Assembly (NCBI GenBank): GCA_015178975.1 | Contig: WHVD01000054.1 | Coordinates: 434,001 to 498,000 of the forward strand | Origin: Hysterangium stoloniferum | Taxonomy: Eukaryota > Basidiomycota > Agaricomycetes > Hysterangiales > Hysterangiaceae | DNA: 64,000 nt | Direction of reading: 5' to 3' | Part shown: positions 20,471-32,229 of the stretch, in pieces | Layout of the letters: each line of letters begins with the position of its first letter | Numbering within the stretch: the stretch's first letter is position 1 | Notes under the pieces: generated by a model | The model's input: only the letters and a program-made list of their open reading frames with translations | Database searches by the model: none | Told to the model about the DNA's origin: nothing | Program-made: the position numbers and the translations under genes

Positions 20471-23400
20471 ATGGCCACAATGTCCACGCCGGAGCGCAGG
20501 ACAAACAGCTTCGAGACAAGATCACCTATGCCCCCATCGTCATCGTCATCATCGACTCGCGCTGCACAGATATCCGCTAGCCCTTCTTCCCGCCCATTAC
20601 CCAACTCTCAAATTACTGTGGAAACTGCCTTGGTCAATGCGAATGGTGACACAGCTGTTGCACTCGAAAATGTGCTTGCGGAGAGAAACATGCTCTCTAG
20701 CCAAAACACCCAGCTTTGGAAGCTCATCGAGAAACAACGGGCAGCCCATAGCAATGCCCTCAAGGAGTTGGAGCGTGTTCGTGCTGAGCGTGATAAAATA
20801 CTCTCCAAAACCGACCCTGAACGAAGTGCTCGCAAGCAATTGCCTTCGAAAACTTTAACATCGTCTAGTCTCACCAATATTGCCCCCGCTCCTCCTCCCA
20901 TGGAGGCACCGCCCCCAAGTTCCGAACGTACTAATGGTCACCGTTTTCCTATCTCACGACATCAATCAGAAGATGGTATGTACTGCTTTTTCTTTTCTTT
21001 GTCTTGATAGATTGTTTGTTCGCTTCTGACAGGTCCACTGTCGTCTTCATCGACGTCCGTACCCACGCTTTCTATGTCGCGATCTCACGAGCCTCTCAGT
21101 CGACCAGATAACCAGACAACGTCACCGACGTTATCTCCCACAGACGGGCCAACTTCATCTGTGACAAATGGCTTAACTCAGAGCCAGTCGCCTACCCAGA
21201 GTCCCTCTCAGCCGCAGTTAAAGCATCTGCTTGTGCCTGCCCAAACCTCTCACAATCCGCCCGTCCAACCTCTCCAAATCACTAAACCACACCAACCCCC
21301 TACACAGTCAGTCGAGCCACCGACAAGTACTGTCGCATCCTTTGCACCTCCGACAATGGCCTCTCCAGCACCAGTAACTCAACTGGCACCCAAACGCCAG
21401 TCCTCCCTTCCAGTGGCGAATTCAATTGGAGCAGATTCTTCTTCCTCTGCCAGTTTGTCTGTTCCCTTCCGCAACCGCGCTTTAGCACGTGAGAGTAGAA
21501 TAACGCTCCCAGACGAAGCACGACGGTATATAGCCAGCATGCAAGAATCTCCAATTCCTTCTCCCTCACCTCGTCAGGCTACTTTCACAGATCATGCTGC
21601 GACTGTGCAAGCTAGTGTAGCCGTTCCCCCCACTGTCACTGAGGCTCAGCGTTCTCTCCAGCATGATACAAACAAACCGGCATTTCTGAATGGTGATGGT
21701 GTTGATGCATCGTCATTGGAAGGTCAGGAAAGATTGGGTGAGTCTACGGCGAACTGTAATTTATCTCTCCGGATGCTGAGTCCTATACCTGTAGGTGATT
21801 CGTCACAAGCTCAGCGAGTAATTAATGATGGAGAAGCAACACCTCAACCGTGGAAATCTACGACACATCAACCCCAACCTACAATCTTGACACATCGACC
21901 CCAACCTACAATCTTGACACAGCTTTCCAATCCTTCGCCATCACGTGATAGACCGTCACACTCTGATGACAAGACCGCTAGCACATCACGCGTAACACCT
22001 CCAATGGACGCCGCCACATCCACACCGACATCAAGTGCACAAGGCGCAAGTGCTATCCAGGCACAAGTACAAGCACAAAGGATCGCTTATGCACAGGCCC
22101 ATCAACAAGATAGCAAATCACCCATGCGGGAACCCACTTCACAGCAGAATCCCATCACATCTTATACCAACAATAGCCATAGGACTCACCTCATTGAAGC
22201 AGACCTTATACGTTGTCGAATCTCTGTTGTTGGGTCACATATTCGACCCAATGACCGCGGCAAGGAAGTATTATCATTCGTAGTACAAGTGTGGCCATCG
22301 ATGGACAGGGACGATTCATGGAAAGTAGAAAAGCTCTACAGCGATGTGTTAGGTTTGGACGGTCGGATTCGCAGCCGATTAAGCAGAAGTAACGCCAAAA
22401 GGTTGGGAAATCTACCGGACAGCAAGCTGTTCAAAGACAATGCGCCAGCAAAAGTGGATCAACGTAAAGTGCGTGTTAAATTTATACCGGCATTAGCGAG
22501 TATAAGATGGTCAACCCCAGGCTGTCCTTGAGAACTACTTACAGTCTGTCGTTAGGGCTCCAGTCAAGGACTCTAAGGATGTCTGTGACTTCTTCAGTAC
22601 AGATGTCATGAATCAGGCAAGTGGACCTGTGACACAATCGGGCTACAAGGAAGGGTATTTGACAAAACGCGGCAAGAATTTTGGCGGGTATGTTTACATT
22701 TTAGCCGCGGCATATTGGTCACTTAACCTATCTCTGTAAGATGGAAGACTCGATATTTCGTATTACAAGGGCCAGTTCTGGAGTATTACGAAAGTGTGAG
22801 TGCGCGGGTTGATTAGCCTATTTAGATTGCTTATTCAATTCTTGAAGCGGGGAGGTACACATCTGGGCTCGATCAGCATTACTGGAGCGCAGATTGGTCG
22901 ACAACAAAAGACGGCGACTCCGGGCTCGGCAGATGATGAGAACGAGTATCGTCACGCATTTTTAATTATTGAAATGAAGAAAGGTGCAAATACGCCGCAC
23001 ACACGCCATGTCCTTTGTGCCGAAAGTGATCATGAGCGCGATAGCTGGGTTGATGTACTTGTGCGTTATGTTATGGGTACATACGACGACACAGGGATTT
23101 CTATCAGTTCTTCTACAACGGCTTTTTCTCCAGCACAGCCTCGCCCGTCGATCAGTTCTATGACTTCAATGGACTCTAGTGCTACTCCAACTAAACGGCC
23201 CATAAAGGTTGATAATATTGCAAAAGGAAATGCTATGCCCATTTCGCAACTGCCTCCCGAGCAGCTCAGTGCTAAATTGTATCCATCGACCTCCGACTCG
23301 GCGTCCTTGTCACCACTTGAACGTTACCCATCCCCCTTAGCACCAGACCGCACACTGCAATCTATCAGTGAAGCCCCTCTGTCGAGTTCACTGCCCACAC

Positions 23401-25178
23401 AACTAGATGCTGGTGGCGGTGGAATACTATCGCAACGGGCCGCCTCAGAGCTCGGCCATTATCCTGATCTGACTCCACGAAATCAGACAGGATACCTCGA
23501 TCCTCGCATGACGCCCAATCATCGCCAGGAGAAGCAATACGTCAGAGGTTCAATGCATCCTTCGTTAGCGACTGTACATTCATCGCCCACGCCGTCCTCC
23601 GGGAACCACCCCAATGAGCGCGCACCTTCTCCCATAGACCTCTCCCCGTCAGACACCACAAGCAAGGTGAAGATATCCGGACCGATTAATGGGACACCTA
23701 TACCAGCTGGATATAAATTCGGAGCTAAGGACGCACCCGACGCAGGAAGCAGCAGTGATAGGGATCGCAAGGCAAAGTCACGAAACTTTTGGGGCTTTGG
23801 ACGAGGCATGTGTCCTGTTCACTAATTTCCGATCTTCTACATTTTAATATTTGCACATGTGTAGACAAACCAGGCAGTGTATCCACGCAAGCAGTCTCAA
23901 GGGCAGTATTTGGTGTGCCTATTGTGGATGCCTTACAAGTGGCTCAGATTGGCAGCCTACCTGCCGTCGTTTTCCGCTGCATTCAGTATTTGGAAGCGAA
24001 GAAAGCTAACCAGGAGGAAGGCATATATCGCTTAAGCGGAAGCTCTGCCGTGATAAAAAGTTTGAAAGATCGGTTTAATACTGGTTAGTGTTTCTAGATT
24101 CGTGCGTAGGTTATTCTGACGATGCAATTCAGAAGGGGACGTGGACCTCTTGGCTTCTGATGAATTCTGGGACCCTCATGCAATTGCAGGACTATTAAAA
24201 AGTTACCTGCGCGAACTGCCCACCAGTATCTTGACCCGTGACTTACATCTGAAGTTTTTAGCTGTTATGGGTAGGTCTTCCTGTATATGCTTGCAGACCA
24301 CGACTGATCCATCTTGTTACATCTATCAGACTTGACGGATCCCAAAGAACGGGTGGACGAGCTTGCTCACCTGATCTCACAGTTACCACTCCCGAACTAC
24401 AGTCTGCTCCGCGCTTTGACGGCCCATCTAATCCTGATAGTTCAAAACTCCGGCGTGAACAAGATGACAATGCGGAATGTTGGAATTGTCTTTAGTCCGA
24501 CATTGGGTATTCCTGCTGGAGTGTTCAGCTTAATGCTTGGAGAGTTCAATCGAGTGTTCAATGTCGACGGTGACCTGGCCGATGACGATCCAGTAGCGTC
24601 TGCAGACGAGTTGGAGCATGACCACAGAAGGGCGAAACGATCTTCTATACAGAATAATCGTAACAGTCGTAGTTACGCAGATGGCGCGGCAGACCAGATG
24701 CTCGGCCTGACGGGACGATCACTTGAAAGTATGTTTTTATTAGCCAACATAAATATTTTATCTTACTTATTTTATTAACTTCACAATCAGAAGACGAAGA
24801 GTCTGACAGTGCAGATGACATCACAATACCGGATAGCGCTTCAGGTACAGGGACCGAGACTGAAGACCCGGATGTGACAGCGACGTTGAATCACTCAGCT
24901 GTTGAGCCTTCATCATCGCCCGTAGACGAACTCCGGGACAAGGTAAACAATATCGACCATAAAGCTAAGAGACCACCCAAAGCAGCTACTGTTGCTGCTA
25001 ATCGTGGTTTGAATGTAGTGACAGATCGCAGACGATCCGGTGCACCAGGTTTGTGCATTATTGTTGATCGGCGATGTGATGCTAATATCTATCAATAATA
25101 GGTTTACCTCATTCTCCTCGACCTGCCGGGAAGAATACCCCGCCTTTTACTGGTTCTGTTCCAAATACCCCTCACTAA
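20471..25178 (+). CDS. BEM3: Bem3-like RhoGAP with PX and PH domains
   Basis: GTPase-activating protein for Rho-family GTPases, most likely Cdc42, acting at polarity sites. The order matches yeast Bem3. A Ser-rich N-terminus holds a coiled-coil-like stretch (AVALENVLAERNMLSSQ...). A long Ser/Pro/Thr-rich linker follows (about 21030-22190), then a PX domain (about 22190-22620; LIEADLIRCRISVVGSHI). A PH domain (about 22650-23090) is split by two introns (YKEGYLTKRGKNFGG, then W, then KTRYFVLQGPVLEYYES). After another Ser-rich linker comes the RhoGAP domain (about 23860-24570). It has GIYRLSGS, whose Arg is the catalytic finger, the block LLKSYLRELP, and NKMTMRNVGIVFSPTL. The tail is acidic and ends PNTPH with TAA at 25176-25178. 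At least eight introns with consistent phases. The start MATMSTPERR is the first ATG of the frame. Confidence 0.88.
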
Positions 25179-25390
25179 TCACACCCCATTTTCTTTTAAT
25201 ATCATTTACTCTGGCGTTATTGATTGATACCTAGTCTGTTGAGCATCTTTATACGATACCCAGATTGTCGTCGTTGTAAATTAGGACTTGGCTGTAGATT
25301 AACACACGTGAATTCTCCGAGGAAAATACTTCCGCGCTATCTGAACAGCTTACCGTAAATCACCCCTTACCCTCCTCTTACTGATATTCA

Positions 25391-26165
25391 ATGGGGTTCA
25401 GGCAAGCTGCTGTCTTATCCTCAGTTTCCTTCTTTCTCGGTTAGCCTTCAGAAATGTATTGAATGGCCATCGTCGCTGACGTCGTCACTAGGTGTCTTGT
25501 TCATCTGTTTCAATATAGACCAAAAGTTGTTGTTTCAGACGTTGACAGACCACTCTATTGCGGATGGGTATCAGTTTTACACGACATTTTATAATGCGCC
25601 TTTGGCCGTTAAAGTGAGTCTCAAACGCGAGACCTTCACCAATGATTCATCGTCGTAACCTAGGGTCTAATGCATGCTATGATTGGATTAGGGGTGATTG
25701 GGCTGGTGGGCAAACTACACGAATGGGATGAAAGTGCAATATTCTTCGATGGATCTAGTCTAGGTGCGATATTATCTTCACACGATAAGATGAATGCTCA
25801 AAAATGCATTGGTGTAGCCTTATATGTGTTTGGCATCATAATATACTCATCAGTGACCATTGGTGGGTTGCGAACGATCGTCACACCCGCTGAAGAAGAC
25901 ACGGAAAGTGACAGGATCGAAGCATTGCGGGTGTTGTCTGCTGGAAACACGCTTATAATTCTCTGCCTTGTTGGTGTGCTCTGCCTACAGGTTCGTGAAC
26001 ATCTCGTAAACGACTAGTCGACGTGCTGATACATTCTTTCTCATAAAGGGAGGGCAGGAATATGCGAAACGATTGCAAGCTAAGCTCGAGGCCAAAGCAC
26101 AGGCGGAGGCTAGTCCTCAAGCCACACCAGCAGAACCGATAGGGGAGGAGAAAAAGAGCCAGTAA
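25391..26165 (+). CDS. SHR3: Shr3-family ER membrane chaperone for amino-acid permeases
   Basis: Shr3/Psh3 proteins sit in the endoplasmic reticulum and help amino-acid permeases fold and leave in COPII vesicles. Start at 25391 (MGFRQAAVLSSVSFFLG). A 5' intron of about 52 bp joins it to VLFICFNIDQKLLFQTLTDH. A second exon set carries ADGYQFYTTFYNAPLAVKG and LMHAMIGLGVIGLVGKLHEW. Four hydrophobic segments are visible (FFLGVLFICF; MIGLGVIGLVG; CIGVALYVFGIIIYSSVTIG; NTLIILCLVGVLCLQ). The C-terminus is a charged cytosolic tail (GGQEYAKRLQAKLEAKAQ... EEKKSQ), as in the family. Three introns, all phase-consistent. About 200 residues, as usual for the family. Only 212 bp separate it from the RhoGAP gene and 144 bp from the SET gene, all on the same strand. 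Confidence 0.85.
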
Positions 26166-26309
26166 GCTTCAAGGATTGGAATTTATGGTAAAGGTGGCTT
26201 TCGCTTAGTAATCTGCTTTACACTTTCTATCAGCTTGTGCTGTAGTATACTGCACTACGCGTGTACTCGTCTTTGTTTCTACAACTGGCTGCTTGTATTT
26301 AAATAATCC

Positions 26310-28226
26310 ATGACCTGGGACCTCGTTGCCTTCTATAACTGGTGTGCAGAGCGTGCCATCGAGATTGATTCTCGTTTGGAAATCAGGTTGTCTCCAATGG
26401 ATGGCAGTATGACTGTTTTTTCCAAGCAAGGCACACACATCGCTCCAAAAGAGTCTCGTACGTTCAAACGCAAACCTTGATCCTTACAGCTAATTGAAAC
26501 GTCCCTTTTGCAAGTCGTTCGCATTCCCAAGTCCATCGTTTTCTCAGCCAAGACTTGTTCTCGATCACGTGAGTTATTCGCGTCCTTGACGCCGCGCGAC
26601 GCGTCAGACCCCAACCTCGACCTTGCGTTAGCGTTCCTACTTGAGACGCAAGTCCATGAGTCTGATTACCGAAATGACATTTTTTTGATTATTTATCGCA
26701 GTTCCATTGGTGCTGCATCGCCGTGGCATGAGTATTTTCTTTCGTTACCAAGGGGCAGGGTCGATATTGCAGTTTTCTGGGGTGCCGATGGTGATCGAGA
26801 CGGTATGGAGGCTTTGAAATGGACGCAAGGTACTGAGATACAGAGCATCCTTTCCCCGTACAGCCAGCTGGCGCTTCGGGTGAGCGATCTTTTTGATTCA
26901 AAGGCAGTATTGCCAATTTAATAGCCACGGGGCAGGAGCGGATCAATGAGTATTTTGAGAACATTGCATGCCCAATGCTGCAACAGTTGCAGTTGTCATA
27001 TGTACTGAAAGATTTTCATCGCGCGTATTCCCTAGTCTCGTCCAGGGCCTTTATTGTGGATGCCTACCTAGGGCTTTCTCTGGTGCCTGTCGCTGACGCG
27101 TAAGTTCATCTTTGATCACAACGAGGCATATATTAGAATGAGCTTTCTTCAATAGATTCAATCATATCGAGAATAATCATGTCCACTTGCAGGTTATCTG
27201 TGTTTCGCTTGGAGTATGTCCCACGTCGCTGACCGTCTTTTCAGAGTGATTATCATGTCTGTTCGGCTTGCGGTTCCTTGGATGAATGTGACCATGACTT
27301 GGAATATGCTGATTCATCCTTGGCATTGATTACTAGTATCCCTGACACCTGTGAGATGGTAGCGAACTCGCCAATCGGTCCTTCAGAAGAAGTATTCAAT
27401 ACATATGGGGATAGGCTAACTAATGCCCAATTGCTTTGCCAATATGGCTTTCTGCTTGACGGTAACGAGAATAATGTTATCACGTGGACGACGAAACAAC
27501 TGCTAGATGGAACTGCCAAGCCGGAAGGAACTTTCAGCGTATGGGGAAAGCTGGCGTCTCGGTGGCCCCACCACTGTGGGTGGGACAGGTGTCAATTGGT
27601 CTACAACACAGAATCAAGGGTGGTTGACGACGACGGAACGCTGATTCAAAATAGGGCCATGCATACCCTCTTGGAGCTAAATGCCGATGGACAAATTTCG
27701 CACCAGTTATGGCTATTGGTGTTTACAACAGTCCTACCAAAAGTCGATGACACCATAGATGACATGATAAGCCTTGCAAAACAGGTTGCCCAAATGCAGG
27801 AACGGCTTGAAGCAAGTTTAGCCTCTGGGGATAGCGCCGACGACAGTGGTCCCTCGACAGCCGACTTTGAATGCCGGGCCCCTGATGCAGCTATTTCCTT
27901 CGTTCAGCAAATCGCCGAGCGCATTATGCAGATTTGTAGGCGCAAGATCGAGTCCGCTCACAGTGCCGAAGTGTCGGCATCCGCACTAGGAGATATCCTT
28001 GATGTCAGTGCTGCTCGTTTCCTGCATCAAGCAGCTTTCATTCGTGGTTCAATTGGCCATCAATGATGAGATGTCAAACTGAAAATTTCCATAACAGGGC
28101 TTGTCGCATGAACGCAAGTTGACAAGGCTGGCGATTTCATACGCATTAGAAGAGCGGGCAACCTTACAAAGCTGTCAATCCGCTTGGACAGAAATGGTCG
28201 ACCTATGTAGTGAGTTGTGTAACTGA
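26310..28226 (+). CDS. SET-domain protein lysine methyltransferase (SETD6/Rkm-like)
   Basis: S-adenosylmethionine-dependent lysine methyltransferase of the split-SET group that modifies ribosomal or other non-histone proteins. Start MTWDLVAFYNWC at 26310. Motifs: RIPKSIVFSAKTC (N-terminal SET strand pair); SPWHEYFLSLP and ALKWTQGTEI (inserted iSET part); SSRAFIVDAYLGLSLVPVAD; then FNHIENNHV, assembled over an intron, the NH.E signature; and SEEVFNTYGDRLTNAQLLCQYGF, with the catalytic Tyr. The C-terminal part (after 27500) is helical, like the Rubisco LSMT substrate-binding domain, and has WPHHCGWDRC. At least five introns. The last intron is uncertain: donor at about 28003 and acceptor before GLSHERKL give a stop at 28224-28226, while reading on without it stops at 28066. 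Substrate unknown. Confidence 0.8.
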
Positions 28227-29033
28227 CATTTCCAACTTGGCGCTGAATGTACCAGGGTTCAAATTAGAGTGTCATTAGCTGTCAGTAGAACGGCAACGAA
28301 GCGAATGGGGCCTACAGGGTCCTATCTAGTGAACCAACACGCTGTTGCAATTCCTTTGGCGCACAGCGTAACTGATACTTTAGAGTGCTAGTCAATCTTG
28401 ATCGATGCAAGGGGAGTGCATTAAGGTTTATTATGACTTAGGTCACCGGGACCCGATCGAAGATCTGACCTGAGGATTATCTGTAACCAAATTTGAGGGA
28501 AATGTCTGGAGAATCTGTCGATTGGATTTGGTGCAACATTGGATAGGTTTTGTAGGTTTTTTCAAGTGTGAAGTAGGGAAGACGAACTAAATCCTCGGTG
28601 GGAGTGAGATAGAATTACGCCTACACAGCATGGATACACACGCGAGTCTCGCGAATCTGGCGCTGGTGATCGCCTTTTGATTATCCTAATCGCTCATCCT
28701 TCTCTACTTCTCAAAGCTCATCCGTTGCATTCTATCAATGATATGACATCCTATTCGATGCGTTATAACACATACTCAGCACTATTTAAATACCCTTCGA
28801 CTCCCGGTTTCTGGTTACATTAGGGTTTTCCATAGGCTCCATCGAAGCACAGATCGTCTTGGCCAGATCAATACATTGATTCGCTGACCACTGTCTGGGG
28901 ACCTCCTTGGTATTTTGGTACAAGCTCTTATGGTTCTTGGCTTCTAATGCTTTTTATTAGGTCGAAAACCTCAAGGCGAGTGAGTGCCTTTTCTTCTTCC
29001 CATACCTACTATCCCCCTTCGCTCTCACTTGTA
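28227..29033. other. Intergenic region, SET gene to Ecl1-like gene
   Basis: 807 bp without a gene. It probably contains the 3' end of the SET transcript and the promoter and leader of the next gene. A TATA-like TATTTAAATA lies near 28784-28793 and pyrimidine-rich sequence near 28690-28720. Confidence 0.45.
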
Positions 29034-29948
29034 ATGGACGACACCGACTGGTGCTTGTTTTGCAACCGTCACTTTGTGAGTTACCTTAGCAGATGTACAG
29101 ATTGCGTTCCTAACCATAGGATTCATCGAATGAAGCAGCCAAACGAGAGTAACGTTGCTTATTGCACGTCTGAATGCAAGAATAGAGACAATTCACGTTC
29201 AACACCCATTCATGTTTTCTCTCCCCAAAGCTTTGACATGCCTGCGATCTCACTTCCTAACCCTTCACCAACCGCAAGGCACTGCCAACCTTTGCAGCTG
29301 AAGAAGATCTATCGAAGTGAACGATTTTCCACCCCAGCTTATTTCCATGATGAAGAACTGCAAGATTTAGAAGCAGACGCACAACTCACCACACAACATG
29401 CTCACACAGATCGCGAGGCTATCCTGCTTTGGGCGAGCGCCGTGTCACCAGGTTTAGACGAAGTGCCCCCTTCACCAACCCTCAGTATATTGATGTCTAC
29501 AGGCTTAGATGAACGTCCATGCCCCTTCCCTCTCACCGCACAAAATCTAGCACCACCGTGCGTTACCGTCGCACCACGGCATATATCACTTCAAACTACC
29601 TTCCACTCTCGTTATGAGGATTGTGCCCCATCACTAAGTCAAGATGATGGTTCTGTCCTCACGCCAGCCACCGATTCTCTGATTGCACCTTCTATACCCG
29701 ACGCATCCGCTCCTCCTACCAATGCACTTATCCATCGCGTCGTGAGCAAAGTTCGGTCATGGGTGGCTTTCCCGTCGCATGTTCACAAGGGAAAACGAAA
29801 TACCGATGACCCTCTGGTGCATTCGGACCAGACAGTCCGGGTTCACCAACTGCCCACATATCGGACGACATTCGACTCGCCTCGGTCGTATATTTGCCAA
29901 AGTGATGCCGACTTTGCGGGAGACTGTTGCGACTCGGATGTCATGTAA
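29034..29948 (+). CDS. Ecl1-like zinc-binding protein
   Basis: I chose the ATG at 29034 (MDDTDWCLFCNRHF) because the motif starts there; an in-frame ATG at 28947 would add 29 residues. The first 60 residues hold WCLFC, then CTDC and YCTSECKNRD. This is the paired-Cys pattern of the fungal Ecl1 (extender of chronological lifespan) family, small zinc-binding proteins linked to nutrient and stress signalling in fission yeast. The remaining 240 residues are Ser/Pro/Thr-rich and disordered, with a late basic stretch (HRVVSKVRSWVAFPSHVHKGKR). That is much longer than yeast Ecl proteins, but long tails are common in basidiomycetes. It is a single exon, unlike its neighbours. The family call rests on the Cys pattern only. 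Confidence 0.65.
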   Translation: MDDTDWCLFCNRHFVSYLSRCTDCVPNHRIHRMKQPNESNVAYCTSECKNRDNSRSTPIHVFSPQSFDMPAISLPNPSPTARHCQPLQLKKIYRSERFSTPAYFHDEELQDLEADAQLTTQHAHTDREAILLWASAVSPGLDEVPPSPTLSILMSTGLDERPCPFPLTAQNLAPPCVTVAPRHISLQTTFHSRYEDCAPSLSQDDGSVLTPATDSLIAPSIPDASAPPTNALIHRVVSKVRSWVAFPSHVHKGKRNTDDPLVHSDQTVRVHQLPTYRTTFDSPRSYICQSDADFAGDCCDSDVM

Positions 29949-31077
29949 CAGAAGTCGTCGTATCCCTTTTACCACTCGTGTGTATAACCTACACGTGTCC
30001 ATCTCTTCTCAATGCATTTCCCCCTCCGTATTCTCGAAGCACCTAAACCCACCCCCGTTCTCTGATTGCACCATTTTCATTACCGACATCATCGAAACTT
30101 CTGTGTCTATGGAAGAAAAAAAAACTCACGAGTTCGCTTCCAAAACCTCGCCTCGGCATTTGACTACTCGTGGGACTGGTTCACATTACATCACTCCCAT
30201 ACCGAAGTTGGCTTTCAATGTTCCATTTACCCACACTGTCCTGTTAGTTTGCTATTGCATGACACACGCTCTCTTCTCGTTTTGACATTCGCTCTCCTGT
30301 TCTCTACACAACCTGCATTCGATTCGTGGACTTTTGTACTTGTTCATGTACCTACACGCTCTCTGCACGTCATAGAGAAGCCAACTGTTGATTTGTACTA
30401 TTCTTTGCATGCGGCATGTGTGATCGAGAAGCCTCGGAAGCCAACTCCCACAAGATAAAATTGCGGACGGGCGGAGAAGTTCGAACCAGTACTATGACGG
30501 AGGACCCCGAAGTCTCAAATCTCACTGTATTACATAAGCGTCGTACAATTAGAAGTTAGAATGAGTTTGGTATGATCAAGATTGCATCCTTAAGAGTCAC
30601 CAAACCAATGACAACTTTCATACATCCGTCAGATAGCAGTAAGTAGCTGGCATTATTATTTACACAACATTTAGACAAAGAAGCTACTATGCTTCAAGTT
30701 GTGCGGCGCGTCAGTGACAGCTCAAACTCGAGGATTGATCTGCAGTCTGCAGAAAGATATGAATATTAACTTATCATACGCGTGAAACTCGGAAGGAGGA
30801 TTCTGTGCATGCAGTTTAATTCCATTTTTACTCATGGTCAGATGACGTTGCAGAGTTGCAGGAGCAGTCCCAAGACCTTCAAGTTCGAATGTTTGGAAAT
30901 AATTGACATCGTCATCACTAGATTGATTTTACACAGGCAGCATAGCATGATGACACCCAACCGCCACAACCAGATGACATGCATGTGATGCCAACTATGG
31001 GGCTTCCATACGATACAACCGTTTGAGACAGGAGATTGTTGAAAACTATATATAGTAAGGTGCGCTTCCTTTCCCTT
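29949..31077. other. Intergenic region, Ecl1-like gene to SmB gene
   Basis: 1.1 kb between two convergent genes. Two overlapping open frames at 29779-30458 have no recognisable protein; the first overlaps the Ecl1-like gene. They are probably 3' UTR. Nothing else is supported. Confidence 0.45.
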
Positions 31078-31842
31078 TTATTGCGACGGGGGTGGGAACC
31101 TACCAAAACAATAACTCGGGTTAGTCCAAGCCCTGGTTAGCCATCAAATAGACTTACCCAAATCCAGGTGGAGGTGGGAAAGGCATGCCTGGGGGCATAC
31201 CAGGCGGACGGAAGCCAGGCGGGGGAGGCCCAGGCATTCCAGGGGGCGGACCATATGGCATAGGACGGCCAGCTAAAGCTAAACAGTTCAGAGGCAGAAT
31301 CAGTAAATCTGTGCTGTAGGTGCTATAAAGGTACACACCTGGCGGCATCATTCCCATCCCACGTCCGGCTGGAAGCCCACGGCCTGGACCAGGAAGAAGC
31401 TGAAAAAAGCACCGGCACCCCTTGGTCAAAAGGGCACAATACGTACAATTATCAGCGTGGTACTCACGGCGTTTTTCTTATCCTCATCAACGACTGGTGG
31501 CGGGCCTTCCACACTCAAACTGACAACAGTCTCTCCTCGCAGAATCACGAGACCAAGCGTGCGCTTCATATCTTGCGGTGGCCCTGCTTCTGCCTCGCCC
31601 TGTTTCTTCTTTGGCCTAACCCTTCTAAACTCTTCACAATCCGCGAGAACAAGATTCATGTGCTTATCGAATGCGAGCATCTGTCCAGTCAATGCGCGTC
31701 CGTCGTTTAAAATGACTTTGAGCCTCCAGTTGATCAGACTCAACATCTTCCCGCCTTTTGCTTTTGGGGGTGCCTGCACGGAGAAATAAAAAAAAGTGAG
31801 CAGCTATGAAAAGAATATGGATTGGGAGAAGGAACGTACCAT
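31078..31842 (-). CDS. SMB1: Core spliceosomal protein SmB
   Basis: Sm-ring subunit of U1, U2, U4 and U5 snRNPs. The start codon stands alone in exon 1 (31840-31842). A 66 bp intron follows, then [20 protein letters not shown]. The Sm1 motif is [20 protein letters not shown] and the Sm2 motif [16 protein letters not shown]. Two introns follow. The tail is Pro/Gly/Arg-rich with PPGM repeats, as in SmB/B'. The frame reaches a TAA at 31154-31156, but that TAA lies in a perfect donor (GGGTAAGT). An intron with a CTAAC branch point and TAG acceptor then leads to a tiny last exon reading FPPPSQ with a stop at 31078-31080. I favour the spliced form; otherwise the gene ends at 31154. The gene is divergent from the nitronate monooxygenase gene, 387 bp away. 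Confidence 0.9.
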
Positions 31843-32229
31843 GACTGCAAAAGTCAACAGCTACGAGATCACAAAGTGGCAAGGACGGAGTTGCAACTTG
31901 TGTATTTGACACTCCGACGCCTTTGGTTTTACATTAACTATTTTTTTCCTGGTGCGTACAGTACTCTCTCTAAGAACTTTCTTTTTATTTGTTTATTTTA
32001 TCTATAAAAAAACGGGATTTATTTTAGCACATTGAAGCTCTGAGGGTTGGAAGTTTGAAGACTCAGACGTTTTTTTTTGGGGTTGTCAGTCAAGTCACTT
32101 TAGAAGAACCCTGTCTTCCTTAGTGATGATGAAGACAATCACAGGCTACTGCAGTGGTCGAAGTCCAACAACAGTCATCATATAAGGATCGTACTATCCT
32201 ACTCAACCCGGCAAGGCCTCACGTTCATC
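31843..32229. promoter_or_regulatory. Shared divergent promoter, SmB and nitronate monooxygenase
   Basis: 387 bp between divergent starts. It contains a T-rich stretch at about 31936-32080 (TTTTTTTCC, TTTTTTTTGG) that may be nucleosome-free. No specific factor site is recognised with confidence. Confidence 0.45.

Noticed and set aside
29779..30458. Two overlapping 130-168 codon frames downstream of the Ecl1-like gene
   Set aside because: They overlap that gene or each other, have no domain or splice support, and fit 3' UTR.
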